Shown: positions 21,414 to 29,962 of the stretch, piece after piece
Layout: every line of letters begins with the position of its first letter
Position numbering within the stretch: the stretch's first letter is position 1
From: Phymatolithon calcareum
Lineage: Eukaryota > Rhodophyta > Florideophyceae > Hapalidiales
Direction: 5' to 3'
Assembly: GCA_977006965.1 (NCBI GenBank)
Contig: OZ345364.1
Span: 496,001-560,000 of the forward strand
Length of the DNA: 64,000 nucleotides
Position numbers and translations under genes: made by a program
Notes under the pieces: generated by a model
Database searches by the model: none
Told to the model about the DNA's origin: nothing
What the model saw: the letters and a program-made list of their open reading frames with translations, nothing else

Positions 21414-22190
21414 CAGACCTAGGAAGTCGCTAAACTCGCCCATGGCGCCATCGGCGTAGAAACGACTCGGGACTTCGCAAACTCCCCCGCGCGGATCGGC
21501 GGGCAGGCCGAGCGAGAGTAAGTCCCAAAGAGATGCACGGCAAGGACGACCCAGGATGTCGCTTAACTCGCCCAAGGCGCTCCGGCGTAGACAAGACTGG
21601 GGACGTCAGTAACCCCCTCGCGTGGATCGCCGCGTGGCACGACAGACCCGGGAAGTCGCTAAACTCGCCCATGGCGCCATCAGCGTAGAAACGACTCGGG
21701 ATGTCGCAAACTCCCCCGCGCGGATCGGCGGACAGGCCGAGCGAGAGTAAGTCCCAAAGAGATGCACGGCAAGGACGACCCAGGATGTCGCTAAACTCGC
21801 CCAAGGCGCTCCAGCGCATACTAGACTGGGGACGTCAGTAACCCCCTCGCGTGGATCGCCGCGTGGCACGACAGACCCGGGAAGTCGCTAATCTCGCCGA
21901 TGGCGCCATCGGCGTAGAAACGACTCGGGACGTCGCAAACTCCCATGTGCGTACCGTCGCTCGTCAAGAGACGGTATACTCTGCGTGGCAATAGAAGCGA
22001 TATGATTTTCCCCCTCGAGATCTCTTCTGTGAGACCAGAGGTAGGTTTTGGAGTTTTGCTGACTATGTCACTTTTAACGAAATGGAGCTTTTGGTTTCCG
22101 ATTGAGTCCTAGTGTCTCGCCAGAAGTGTTGCCCCAAGCGTCAGCAGATGCATTGGTAACACTATAATAAAAATTTCCTCTTCTTCTTCT
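21414..22190 (+). mobile_element. Satellite-headed TTC-tail element 2
   Basis: The head consists of 229-bp units starting at 21414, 21643 and 21872 (the last one partial), each a diverged version of the 130-bp repeat plus a related part. The same type of body follows from about 21950, ending TAATAAAAATTTCCTC and a TTC tail. It sits directly behind element 1 at the same target: tctcgagcgact at 21402-21413 and tctcaagcgact at 22191-22202. Confidence 0.8.
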
Positions 22191-22627
22191 TCTCAAGCGA
22201 CTGAAGAAAAAGTTGTCGGCCACATAACAAAGATGATATCTTACCTAATGAAACAGTCGTGGATCACGGCCGCAGGATATGAAACGAAAACGTGGTGCAT
22301 TATCGACCGAGGTGTTCCGCAGGGCTCCCCGGTTAGTCCGTCCCTATATAAAATATTCATGGTTACGTTCGCCGGAGCCGCCGCCCAAGTAACAAGAGCA
22401 GTGTCTGGCCATCCAGCGCAGCTATTTGCGGATGACGTTCTTCTTCAGGCAAAGAATGCAAAAGGATTGCAAAAACTATTTGACATATCTACGAAGTGGG
22501 TAGCCGAGAACTCCATGAAATGGAACACAAAGCGAGGAAAGAGCGATGTCCTTAAGTACAAAGGACTCCCAAAGAAGAAATTCTCCCTTGCAGGAAAAGA
22601 GCTGCAACAGGCTTGGAGACTGCCAAA
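22191..22627 (+). pseudogene. LINE-D RT fragment (motifs B and C), block B
   Basis: Resumes the RT after the insertions: GVPQGSPVSP (motif B) and FADD (motif C) within 22233-22640. It is cut after AGGCTTGGAGACTGCC at about 22625, where the sequence jumps to the equivalent of about 5108. About 2.7 kb present in block A is missing. Confidence 0.8.
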
Positions 22628-22984
22628 TCTTAAAACTTAGTTATTCTTTGAATATTCGGATTTGGCCTTACGCTTCCAAAAAATACTTTCTATTCACGAA
22701 CCGAAAACTTTCGGAAAAATCATGAAATGAGCTCCATAGTTGTAGTCGGAAAAGTTTGGCGGGGGTCATACCAGTATGACATTCCGATTTGCACGTGTGT
22801 TCTCGCTTCACGATTACACACGCTCTTCGGCGCAACATCTACTAGATAGGCACTCGGAAAGTTGCCCCCATATAGCCCTCAGATGTGTTCGAAACTTTTT
22901 TACAAGAGAAAGTTCTACAAACGTCGAGAGTTACTGCACCCCTCACCGGAGATACGTGAGCAGCCTGGAAAAGAGCAAAGTCCA

Positions 22985-23570
22985 TGATGTACTTAGCTCT
23001 TATCCAGGTATTTTGCAAGCCACAGACCCGCTCTATGCTTCGCGGACACGCCCTTGACTGGTGTTAGGATTGAGAAAATCCAACAGCATTCAAATTCTGC
23101 GGCCGATCCATACAAAAAGTATTTTCCGATATTCAAGAAGAGATACTGGAAATACTGTCCAAAGAAATTGTCCGAAATCAACTACTTAAATGAGAACGTA
23201 AGCGAAGGATTGTAGCGCAACGAAAAGTCTCTCAGGTGTAATGATAATTGACAAAGGGAGCTTCAATTAAACAGAAATCCAATCCAATCCATTCAAAAAG
23301 TGGACAACCACGCATAATCCATCATCGTGGAGATTGAATAATGATGATTCTATCTTGTTGATCTCTCATTATGCGTGGTTGTCAACTTTTTGAATGGATT
23401 GGCCCAAAAATAAGAATACTGTTGGATTTTCGCAATCCTGACACCAGCCAAGGACGTGTCCGCGAAGCAGAGAGCGGGGCTATGGCTTTCAATATAAGCA
23501 TTTCCCCTCTTCCGGGCATCCGTAGATTATTTCTTTACTGCCCAGATCACCGCTGGATCGACCAGATATG
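22985..23570. repeat. Inverted LINE-F palindrome, block B
   Basis: Block B copy of the 5485-6050 palindrome. The two LINE-F arms lie on either side of a short fold-back centred about 23340. Confidence 0.7.
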
Positions 23571-23926
23571 ACGCGGAACAGTGGCACGACGTTCGGAGAG
23601 AAGAGATTACTTGAGCGGTTCTCGCTTTGTTTTCTATTTGTGGAACATGCAACCGGTCCGGGGAAAAGTCAGCCGAGCGCCTAGACGTTGGCCTTCACAC
23701 GTGGATGAGGAGGCTAATAAGTTGGTGCACTCCCCTTGTGAATCTCGACACCAGAATGTTTCCGATGGTCTGCCCCTGGGACCTCACTGGTCATTTTTGC
23801 TTCCACTTCTCCAGTTACGTGCGTGGTCACTGCGAATGTCTTATCGCTCCGTATAGAAGAATAAGAAAGTCAGATTTTTATTTATAAGTTACCAACGCAT
23901 CTTCTGACGTTTATTACTCCGTATAG

Positions 23927-24195
23927 AAGAAGAAGAAGAAAGGTAGATTTTTATTTAAAAGTTACCAACGCATCTGCTCACGCTCGGCGCAACTTTCCTA
24001 AGGCCAAAGGGTTTTGGCTAGATTCTGTCCTGAATGGGTTTTCTTTTCTTGTTGGTGTGACACGACTCAGTGGACTACAAAAACCCACCTCTGGTCTCCT
24101 TCGGGACCTCGAGGGGGAAAGTTACTCCCCTGTCCTGTGGCACGGTGTAATTTCAATTTGCGGGTAGTCCTTACTTGTCCACAGCCTGAAACATG
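23927..24195 (-). mobile_element. TTC-tail SINE, longest copy
   Basis: A 269-bp insertion, read from the minus strand, ending TTTAAATAAAAATCTACC plus TTC repeats. Perfect 16-bp TSD ttattactccgtatag at 23911-23926 and 24196-24211, with the empty site at 6388-6403 in block A. No clear RNA polymerase III A/B boxes were found by eye. It is called SINE-like for its size, tail, TSD and lack of coding capacity. Confidence 0.85.
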
Positions 24196-24233
24196 TTATT
24201 ACTCCGTATAGCGATTAGCGCTTACTGCCGTAA

Positions 24234-24551
24234 TTAGAGTAGCGGGTTTTTACCAGCCAGCAGTGACTTGTTGGCCACGATTGTATCAGAATGAAATTTA
24301 ACGGTTTTCTTACGGCAGCTTTTGATGCTCATCAGCTCACATTTAGAGCAATTAGGATTGGACCACGTCCGCACAGCAGCAGTCTTCAATTTATAAGAGG
24401 CCCTGTGTTCGGCACAATAAAAAAGCAACTCCCGAATAGTACAACGGTAGTATGATAGAACAAAAAAAGATGCACAGGCGTTGGCAGAACGAGAGGCAAA
24501 CGATACAATACGTCCACGAAGTCTACGCTGATTCGGCACACCCAAGCACAC
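24234..24551 (-). other. Conserved unidentified open frame upstream of gene B
   Basis: The longest version (105 codons) of the frame also seen at 6524-6745 and 38318-38524. It has CSKCELMSIKSCRKK in its middle. Not recognised; probably a remnant of a mobile element carried with the blocks. Confidence 0.3.
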
Positions 24552-24670
24552 CAGGCCCTGGTTTTTGAAAAGGCTGGCTTACGAGTTCGATAAACATCTT
24601 ACTTTAGCCAGCAATCTAGGAAAAGATAATTCTGGTCGCCTTTAATGTATCTTGGCACAACAGTCCATAT

Positions 24671-24790
24671 AACCGAACAAAAAAAGCCTGGTTGGCACCT
24701 TACACGAGTTCAGTCACCTTAAAATACGTTTCGTAGACGAATTACTGCATTCAAAATCCTAAGGTGGCAACCAGGCCTCACTTGTTCGGT
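24671..24790. repeat. Hairpin upstream of gene B
   Basis: Block B copy of the inverted repeat at 6865-6984, about 165 bp before the gene B start. Confidence 0.7.
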
Positions 24791-24955
24791 GTCAAGTTGA
24801 CCATGACATGCACACGTATTGTACTAGATGGATCCTCTCGTAAATAAAATGTATCAATGGTTTCTCGATTCAGTACAAATACCGAAGCGATCCATAGCGG
24901 AGAACAACATAGAGACCATAGCCTTTTAACGTCTTCCCTCGCACCAGATCCGACC

Positions 24956-25681
24956 ATGGTTTCGAACACTGTCTACGCTGTTGCGTTCGCTCTATGCCTT
25001 ACCATTTCTCTCTGTAGAGATACTGTGGATGATAAGATATTGCCGGCCTCGCGCATCCTCCCTGACCCCATCCTCGAGGACGAAAGGCCTGCCTTTCCCA
25101 CATGCGAGTATGGCGGTTCTTACTGTCCACTGAACCAAGCCTGCGTCAACTTCATATGCATACCCCGAGTCGGTGTCAATGGATATTGCAAGAGTACACT
25201 TTACTGCATGCTCGGACTCAAATGCGAGAAATCCAAGTGTGTCTGTCCTCTCCCGAAAACGAACGGATACTGTGGCGGACTCTGCAAGTCGTGCCCATCC
25301 GGTCATCTTTGTTACAGAAGCTACTGCCGCAAGCAGATGGGGCTGAACGAGAAGTGCGACTATCCGAAATGGATTTGCAAAACTGGTTTGAAGTGTATAG
25401 CGGGAACATGCCAAACTAATGAATGTCCCCCCGTTCCGCAGCCGGACGACTTCTGTAGTGGAGATTGCAAAAAATGCCCGCCTGGATATAGGTGCTATGG
25501 GAATTACTGCAGGCAGGAAATGGGAGAGGGTGAAAAGTGCGACCCCCCGAAATGGATTTGCAAGAGCGGTCTGGTCTGTAGTGGAGGAAAATGCCGTTTT
25601 CTGTTGCCGAAGCCGTGCGTTCTTGCTAAGAACAGCCTTGTGCCATATCCATTTCCATGCGACCTGCCGCTAACTGCGTAA
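24956..25681 (+). CDS. Secreted cysteine-module protein B
   Basis: Predicted 241-residue secreted protein, a close paralogue of A with the same design: signal peptide, acidic linker, 8-cysteine unit, two 10-cysteine modules and a two-cysteine tail. The start at 24956 (gaccATGg) is preferred over the in-frame ATG at 24857. Differences from A cluster in the linker after the signal peptide (ILPDPILEDERPAFP against ILPVPILDDEGPALR) and in the last module (CDPPKW against CDYPKW). The tail has two extra residues (YPFPCDLP). Function unknown. All cysteines are kept, which suggests it is functional. Confidence 0.85.
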   Translation: MVSNTVYAVAFALCLTISLCRDTVDDKILPASRILPDPILEDERPAFPTCEYGGSYCPLNQACVNFICIPRVGVNGYCKSTLYCMLGLKCEKSKCVCPLPKTNGYCGGLCKSCPSGHLCYRSYCRKQMGLNEKCDYPKWICKTGLKCIAGTCQTNECPPVPQPDDFCSGDCKKCPPGYRCYGNYCRQEMGEGEKCDPPKWICKSGLVCSGGKCRFLLPKPCVLAKNSLVPYPFPCDLPLTA

Positions 25682-26068
25682 ATCTCCAGATTATGTGGTT
25701 TCCCAGTATTCTGCCTGACCGCAGTCTCAAGTGCTCTGTGCTACTCTGAATGGTCATGTCTCTTGGCTGCAGATTACTACTTGAATGGCGCGAACTTTAA
25801 TTATCACTGATGGATGGATGGATGGATGTTAGTTTAATTAAAGCTCCTGTTGTCTATTTTGCCTGTGAGGCTTGCCGTAGCGCTAATTCTCTTTTTGTAA
25901 GATTGTGCTTCTGTTCTCATTCTTTAACTTATATACGGTCTCAAATTCTCCTTTCGCCTTCCTGTGCATCTTCCTATTGTAGATACGATATGTCGCGGTG
26001 AGGTTTAGTTGGATGAATTCATCGCCTGTGTGCCTTGCGACCACCTGTGTTTTGGTTTTAGTTTATTG

Positions 26069-26374
26069 GGGAGGAGGTGGGGGAAATTGTAGGTTTATAT
26101 TTTAGAAGCCCTCATCGCCGGCGCATGCCGACACCAGAACAGCTTCGCATTGCGCTGTAACCCTTCCAGGGAAGACTACAGCATATCGCCTCCATCATCA
26201 CACCATCATTTCTTCTTGCATCTCGCTTTCTAGCATCATTAATTTGTCCATCGCTTGCTTCACTTCCTCTTCTGTTCTATCATTCATCTGTGGTTGCGCT
26301 AGGTTGAGTTCAAGGGTTTCCAGCAGCATCGCTGCTAGTTCGTCGTAGTTTTCAATATATGTCGAGGGATTTTA
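26069..26374 (-). mobile_element. 5'-truncated LINE in the gene B 3' flank
   Basis: The minus strand encodes a short C-terminal tail ending MQEEMMV, homologous to the end at 17084, then a 3' UTR and A-rich end. TSD tagtttattg at 26059-26068 and 26375-26384. The uninterrupted site is in block C near 39930 and in block D near 58115. A related tail fragment lies at 35453-35523. Confidence 0.85.
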
Positions 26375-26599
26375 TAGTTTATTGTTGTACTCTGATGGAG
26401 CGGTTCCAATCTTGAGTCTCGACCAATAGCCATGATGCCACGTCGATCAACCAATAAATAAACGCAATCGACTTTATTGCTAATAGACGAAACGGCCCCG
26501 ATTTATCTTATTGTACGTAAACTTCTACGTAAACTGCTTTCTCCTTGATGGGGCTCGCAAGGCAGTGCTTTATTTGTGAATTATCTTCTACTTAGATTA

Positions 26600-26945
26600 T
26601 GTAGAAAAACAAGTAGATTATATCGCTGCAATGAAATGGCAAATACGCCTGGGTGACCTGTAAACGAAGCCAGCGAAGTAACCGTAAACAAACAATTCAA
26701 ACCTGATAGACCTCACGTCGTGTCCCAAAAATTGGGGACACGCGAGCTGAAATCGAGGTAGACAAACAGTACACGAAATCAAACTATTCTTGTAACCCGG
26801 CGAGATGCATGAGCGACGAAACCTTTTCGAAACCAGCGTGCAGCTCGATTTGTAGATCGAAAACTACATATAAGTCAGCTCAAGGTATCACGGCGATTTC
26901 CATGGAATAAGTTCGTGAAAGATGGAAAAACTTATTCCTTCAACA
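26600..26945. mobile_element. Solo LTR (346 bp)
   Basis: Begins TGTAGAAAAAC and ends CTTCAACA, with 5-bp TSD gatta at 26595-26599 and 26946-26950. Block D lacks it (58330-58345 reads cttagaatacggc). A TATA-like catataag is near 26868. The ends resemble those of the solo LTR at 60844-61302, so the two may belong to related families. Confidence 0.8.
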
Positions 26946-26950
26946 GATTA

Positions 26951-27604
26951 CGGCAGAGCGTTACTTCTTCTAGATAATTGGGAAAGCACTCCTTCACTGC
27001 CTGCCTCGGGAGATACGAATCGATTCCTCTCGGAGCAAACGCGGTGGTTCCACGATCCGGGAATCCACGTGGATGGCAAGAACAATTGGACTCTTTTCTT
27101 CCCGCTCCCTTTTCTTCTTTTCACGTATGATTCACCGTAATCCCTCTGTGTCTCCCAGGGAAAGCCCCTGTCTATCCAATTACCCATAGCAAGCAAAGAG
27201 GTACTATGCATCCAGGAGAAGATGAATGCGAAGAAGAAAGGAAAGTCCCTAAGGTGCCAAATCTCATCATCAATGATAGAGAATAAGGTGTAGGAATGAG
27301 AGCAAAGTAATACTAGAAGGAAATAATGTGCCATTTATCCCCCACTTTCATAGCTAGCCACCTTTACAATAAACTACAATACTTCAACGAGCTGGGTGAA
27401 GCGCCTCGCGGCAATGAGTTTGGCCCAAGTTTATGTTTACGACCTCCTTGAGAACGGCACTGCGGAGCAGCTCTGGACGAGCTATGAATGGACGAGGTCC
27501 TGTCCATGAGGCAATAAAGAAACACGCAGTGATCTGCAATGAATGTAACGAAATAGGCAAAACGGTCTGAAGACGGAGTCTTGTAACAACTTTGGACAAG
27601 AACA
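26951..27604. other. Block B/D shared flank, no recognised gene
   Basis: Paralogous to 58337-58740 and 59110-59320. It holds two opposing frames of 72 (26922-27140, plus) and 128 codons (26948-27334, minus). Both are kept roughly open in D, but show no family motif. There is no clear evidence of coding. Confidence 0.4.
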
Positions 27605-27925
27605 AGAAGAAAGGTAGATTTTTATTTAAAAGTTACTAGCGCATCTGCTGACGCTCGGGGCAACTTTCCTAGTTCCAAGTGGTTTTGGTTGGATTCTGTA
27701 TATGAAAGAGTTTCTTTTCTTGTTGGTGTAACGCGATTCAGTGGACTACAAAAACCCACCTCTGGTCTCCTTCGGAACCTCGAGGGGGGAAATTACTCCC
27801 CTGTCCTGTAGCACACTGTGATTCCAGGTTGCGGCCAAGCAGGTCTGGAAAAAGCAACGTTGCCCCAAGCGTCTGTGATACGTTGGTAGCTAAATAAAAA
27901 TCTCCATTTCTTCTTCTTCTTCTCC
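27605..27925. mobile_element. Two TTC-tail SINE pieces tail to tail
   Basis: A minus-orientation copy at about 27605-27845 and a plus-orientation 3' end at about 27855-27925 (CCCCAAGCGTCTG...TAAATAAAAATCTCC plus TTC repeats). The same pair is in block D at 59325-59640. Confidence 0.7.
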
Positions 27926-27939
27926 TGCGGAACACCGGT

Positions 27940-28345
27940 CAATTCTCACAGACACGTGGCAACATTGTTGAGGCGAATCGAAAACACGTACAAAGAGCTT
28001 CTCAGTCCATGATAATCGAACACACCGCCAACGATGACGGAGATGCTACTTGCAACGAGGAGCGAAAGCAGAGAGAGTAGCGCACGAAATAAATATTTAC
28101 TTTTTTGGACAAGTATATTTTTAAGCCCCATAGTCATACAAATATTCCGGCAAGGCGTCCTCAAGTGAAAGTATAGCTCTTCTCTTACGTATGCTATTCT
28201 CGTACCTTGAATGTCCTCGATAACACATTTTACTGTGACATAGATTGCTCTGCGTATCAAAACGGATGAGTAGTAGTTTATGCAAGGGGTGCAGATTTAG
28301 CGAACTTTCCCCACCTTTTCGGTCCATGTAGCGAATGTACTCGAC
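27940..28345 (+). pseudogene. MULE remnant (C-terminus and terminal repeat)
   Basis: The coding remnant at about 27945-28080 corresponds to the C-terminus of the MULE at 47447-48794 (SQT.., NIVEANRKH, SMIIEHTA, DDGDA). A minus-strand LINE 3' end (about 28110-28260) is inserted after it. Then comes the terminal repeat GATTTAGCGAACTTTCCCC at 28290-28345. The N-terminal part is absent. Paralogous to 59650-60310. Confidence 0.6.
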
Positions 28346-28699
28346 AAAGAACTGGTTCGACATGACAGCTGATGTGGTGACACGACGCAAGCTAATTTTT
28401 TGAAATAACGCAAAACCTAAGATCGTTTAATTCTTCTCCACTTAATTTTTAAAACAATTGTTGCATAAAGATTTCTCAAATCCGTCTTCGACCTAGAAAC
28501 GTGCCCTGAGATCCAGAATTTTATACCATCCAGTACAGACCTTGCACAGCATTGCAGCACATGAAATAAGATAACCCTTCTGTAGTGCCTCCCATCTCGT
28601 CAATGCGATAGTCTCCGCGTACAGAACCTTGCGGTCGATGTTGTCTCACTTGCAATGCGAAAGTTGTGGAACGAGAAAAAAAAGAGGGAATGGAAAGTA
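28346..28699. other. Block B/D shared flank
   Basis: Non-coding by eye. It is closely matched by 60310-60640 in block D, which provides the uninterrupted target of the Copia insertion. Confidence 0.5.
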
Positions 28700-28704
28700 T
28701 TAGT

Positions 28705-29051
28705 TGTTGGAGTTGGTCCTTCAAATAATTGAGAAATTACTCATCTTAAGTGTCAAAACTGGGTCGACACGAAATATTGCAAGGAGACTCAAATGGAGAG
28801 TTGATGGCCTACATGATTAACCCATGAAATGCTAATTCAACTTGAACACTCAATAATGATAGAATTACGTGGAAACTATCCACATAGATGATTCAATAGG
28901 TTTAGTATAAAAAGGAGCCTAACCTCTGAGGAAACAAGGAGACAGGCAAGCAAAAGGAACACCATTAGGTGAAGAGTTTTGCCTCACAAAGAATACCAAG
29001 ACACAACACAAGTGTCAGCGCTGATACACAAAGAATTGAATCAGTCCATCA
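28705..29051 (+). repeat. Copia 5' LTR
   Basis: Starts TGTTGGAG and ends CCATCA. A TATA box (TATAAAAAG) at 28906-28914 is the likely promoter. Confidence 0.95.
28906..28914 (+). promoter_or_regulatory. TATA box in Copia 5' LTR
   Basis: TATAAAAAG about 145 bp before the LTR end; a duplicate is in the 3' LTR at 33361-33369. Confidence 0.6.
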
Positions 29052-29065
29052 GGTTATGGGCCCAG
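29052..29065 (+). promoter_or_regulatory. Primer-binding site for a half initiator-Met tRNA
   Basis: GGTTATGGGCCCAG directly follows the 5' LTR. It is complementary to the anticodon stem-loop of eukaryotic initiator tRNA-Met (CUGGGCCCAUAACC). Drosophila copia is known to use a tRNA-iMet fragment cut in the anticodon loop as primer, so the same priming mode is inferred. Confidence 0.85.
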
Positions 29066-29080
29066 AAGGGTAATCAAATC

Positions 29081-29962
29081 ATGGCCGGCGATCAAGAAAG
29101 CGCCGACGTCAAAATACAAAAGTTTAAGGGACAAACAAATGAAGACTATCGCTTATGGCGTCTTCGGGTAGAGACAGCTCTTCGAAGAAAAGATTACTGG
29201 GACAGCGTTTCCGTGAAGAACTGCGACAAGAAAGTTCTAAGCAAAGCCACGGCTATAATTGTTGCTGCTCTCGGAGACAGCCCGTTCCGCGTTTGCGCTT
29301 CTGCAATAGGGGATCCACTTGAAATGCTTAATCTACTGGATAAGCGCTATGCGTCCAAGAGAACAACCAGTCGCATTTCTGTACTTACCTCTATCTACTC
29401 CAAGCGTTACACCGGAAAGTCTATGTCCAAATATGTCGATGAGCTGAGTCAATTATTCGCTCAGTTGGAGACAATGGGAAAAGATGCCCAGGTTCCAGAC
29501 TCTCATCAAGTTGCTATATTACTGGCAAGCATTGGCAATTACCAGGGCTTAGAGAGCACGGTTGCAGCTCTGCGACTTAGGGATGCCGATGAATTAAGCT
29601 GGGACTGCGTTACCTCTGATCTCATTGAGGAATATGAGCGCATGTCCTCTAACGAAGGCCGCAACAAAGCACACGGCAATGGATCAGAAAGAAATTCAAA
29701 CAGAAACAAAGGAGAGCATCGTCACAATGCAAATGCTTCTCGAAAAGGAGGAGAGACACGGGAAGAAAAATGTGATTGTGAGTTCTGTAGAAGATCAGGT
29801 CACACGGTCGACAAATGCTTCCAGAATCCTAACTCTCCGAATTGCCGACTAACAGATCAGGCAAAGAAATCATTGCAGGCAATGACCGCAAGTGGAAAGA
29901 AGAAAAATACCAAATCAGACAAGAAGATTACAATTGGGGGCTATGCTGGATTAGCCGCATAG
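29081..29962 (+). CDS. gag: Copia Gag
   Basis: A 293-residue capsid/nucleocapsid protein that packages element RNA. The ATG at 29081 (atcATGg) is the first after the primer-binding site; upstream in-frame codons have no ATG. The capsid-like part (IQKFKGQTNEDYRLW, then ALRRKDYWDSV) matches UBN2/copia-type gag, and a CCHC knuckle (CEFCRRSGHTVDKC) lies near the C-terminus. It ends at UAG 29960-29962. The protease follows in the same frame, so readthrough or a nonsense mutation must be considered. Confidence 0.9.
   Translation: MAGDQESADVKIQKFKGQTNEDYRLWRLRVETALRRKDYWDSVSVKNCDKKVLSKATAIIVAALGDSPFRVCASAIGDPLEMLNLLDKRYASKRTTSRISVLTSIYSKRYTGKSMSKYVDELSQLFAQLETMGKDAQVPDSHQVAILLASIGNYQGLESTVAALRLRDADELSWDCVTSDLIEEYERMSSNEGRNKAHGNGSERNSNRNKGEHRHNANASRKGGETREEKCDCEFCRRSGHTVDKCFQNPNSPNCRLTDQAKKSLQAMTASGKKKNTKSDKKITIGGYAGLAA

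Noticed and set aside
21056-21869. Several overlapping minus-strand frames in GC-rich sequence (also near 62 kb)
   Set aside because: They are translations of the 130/229-bp tandem repeats; repeated arrays give open frames without being genes.
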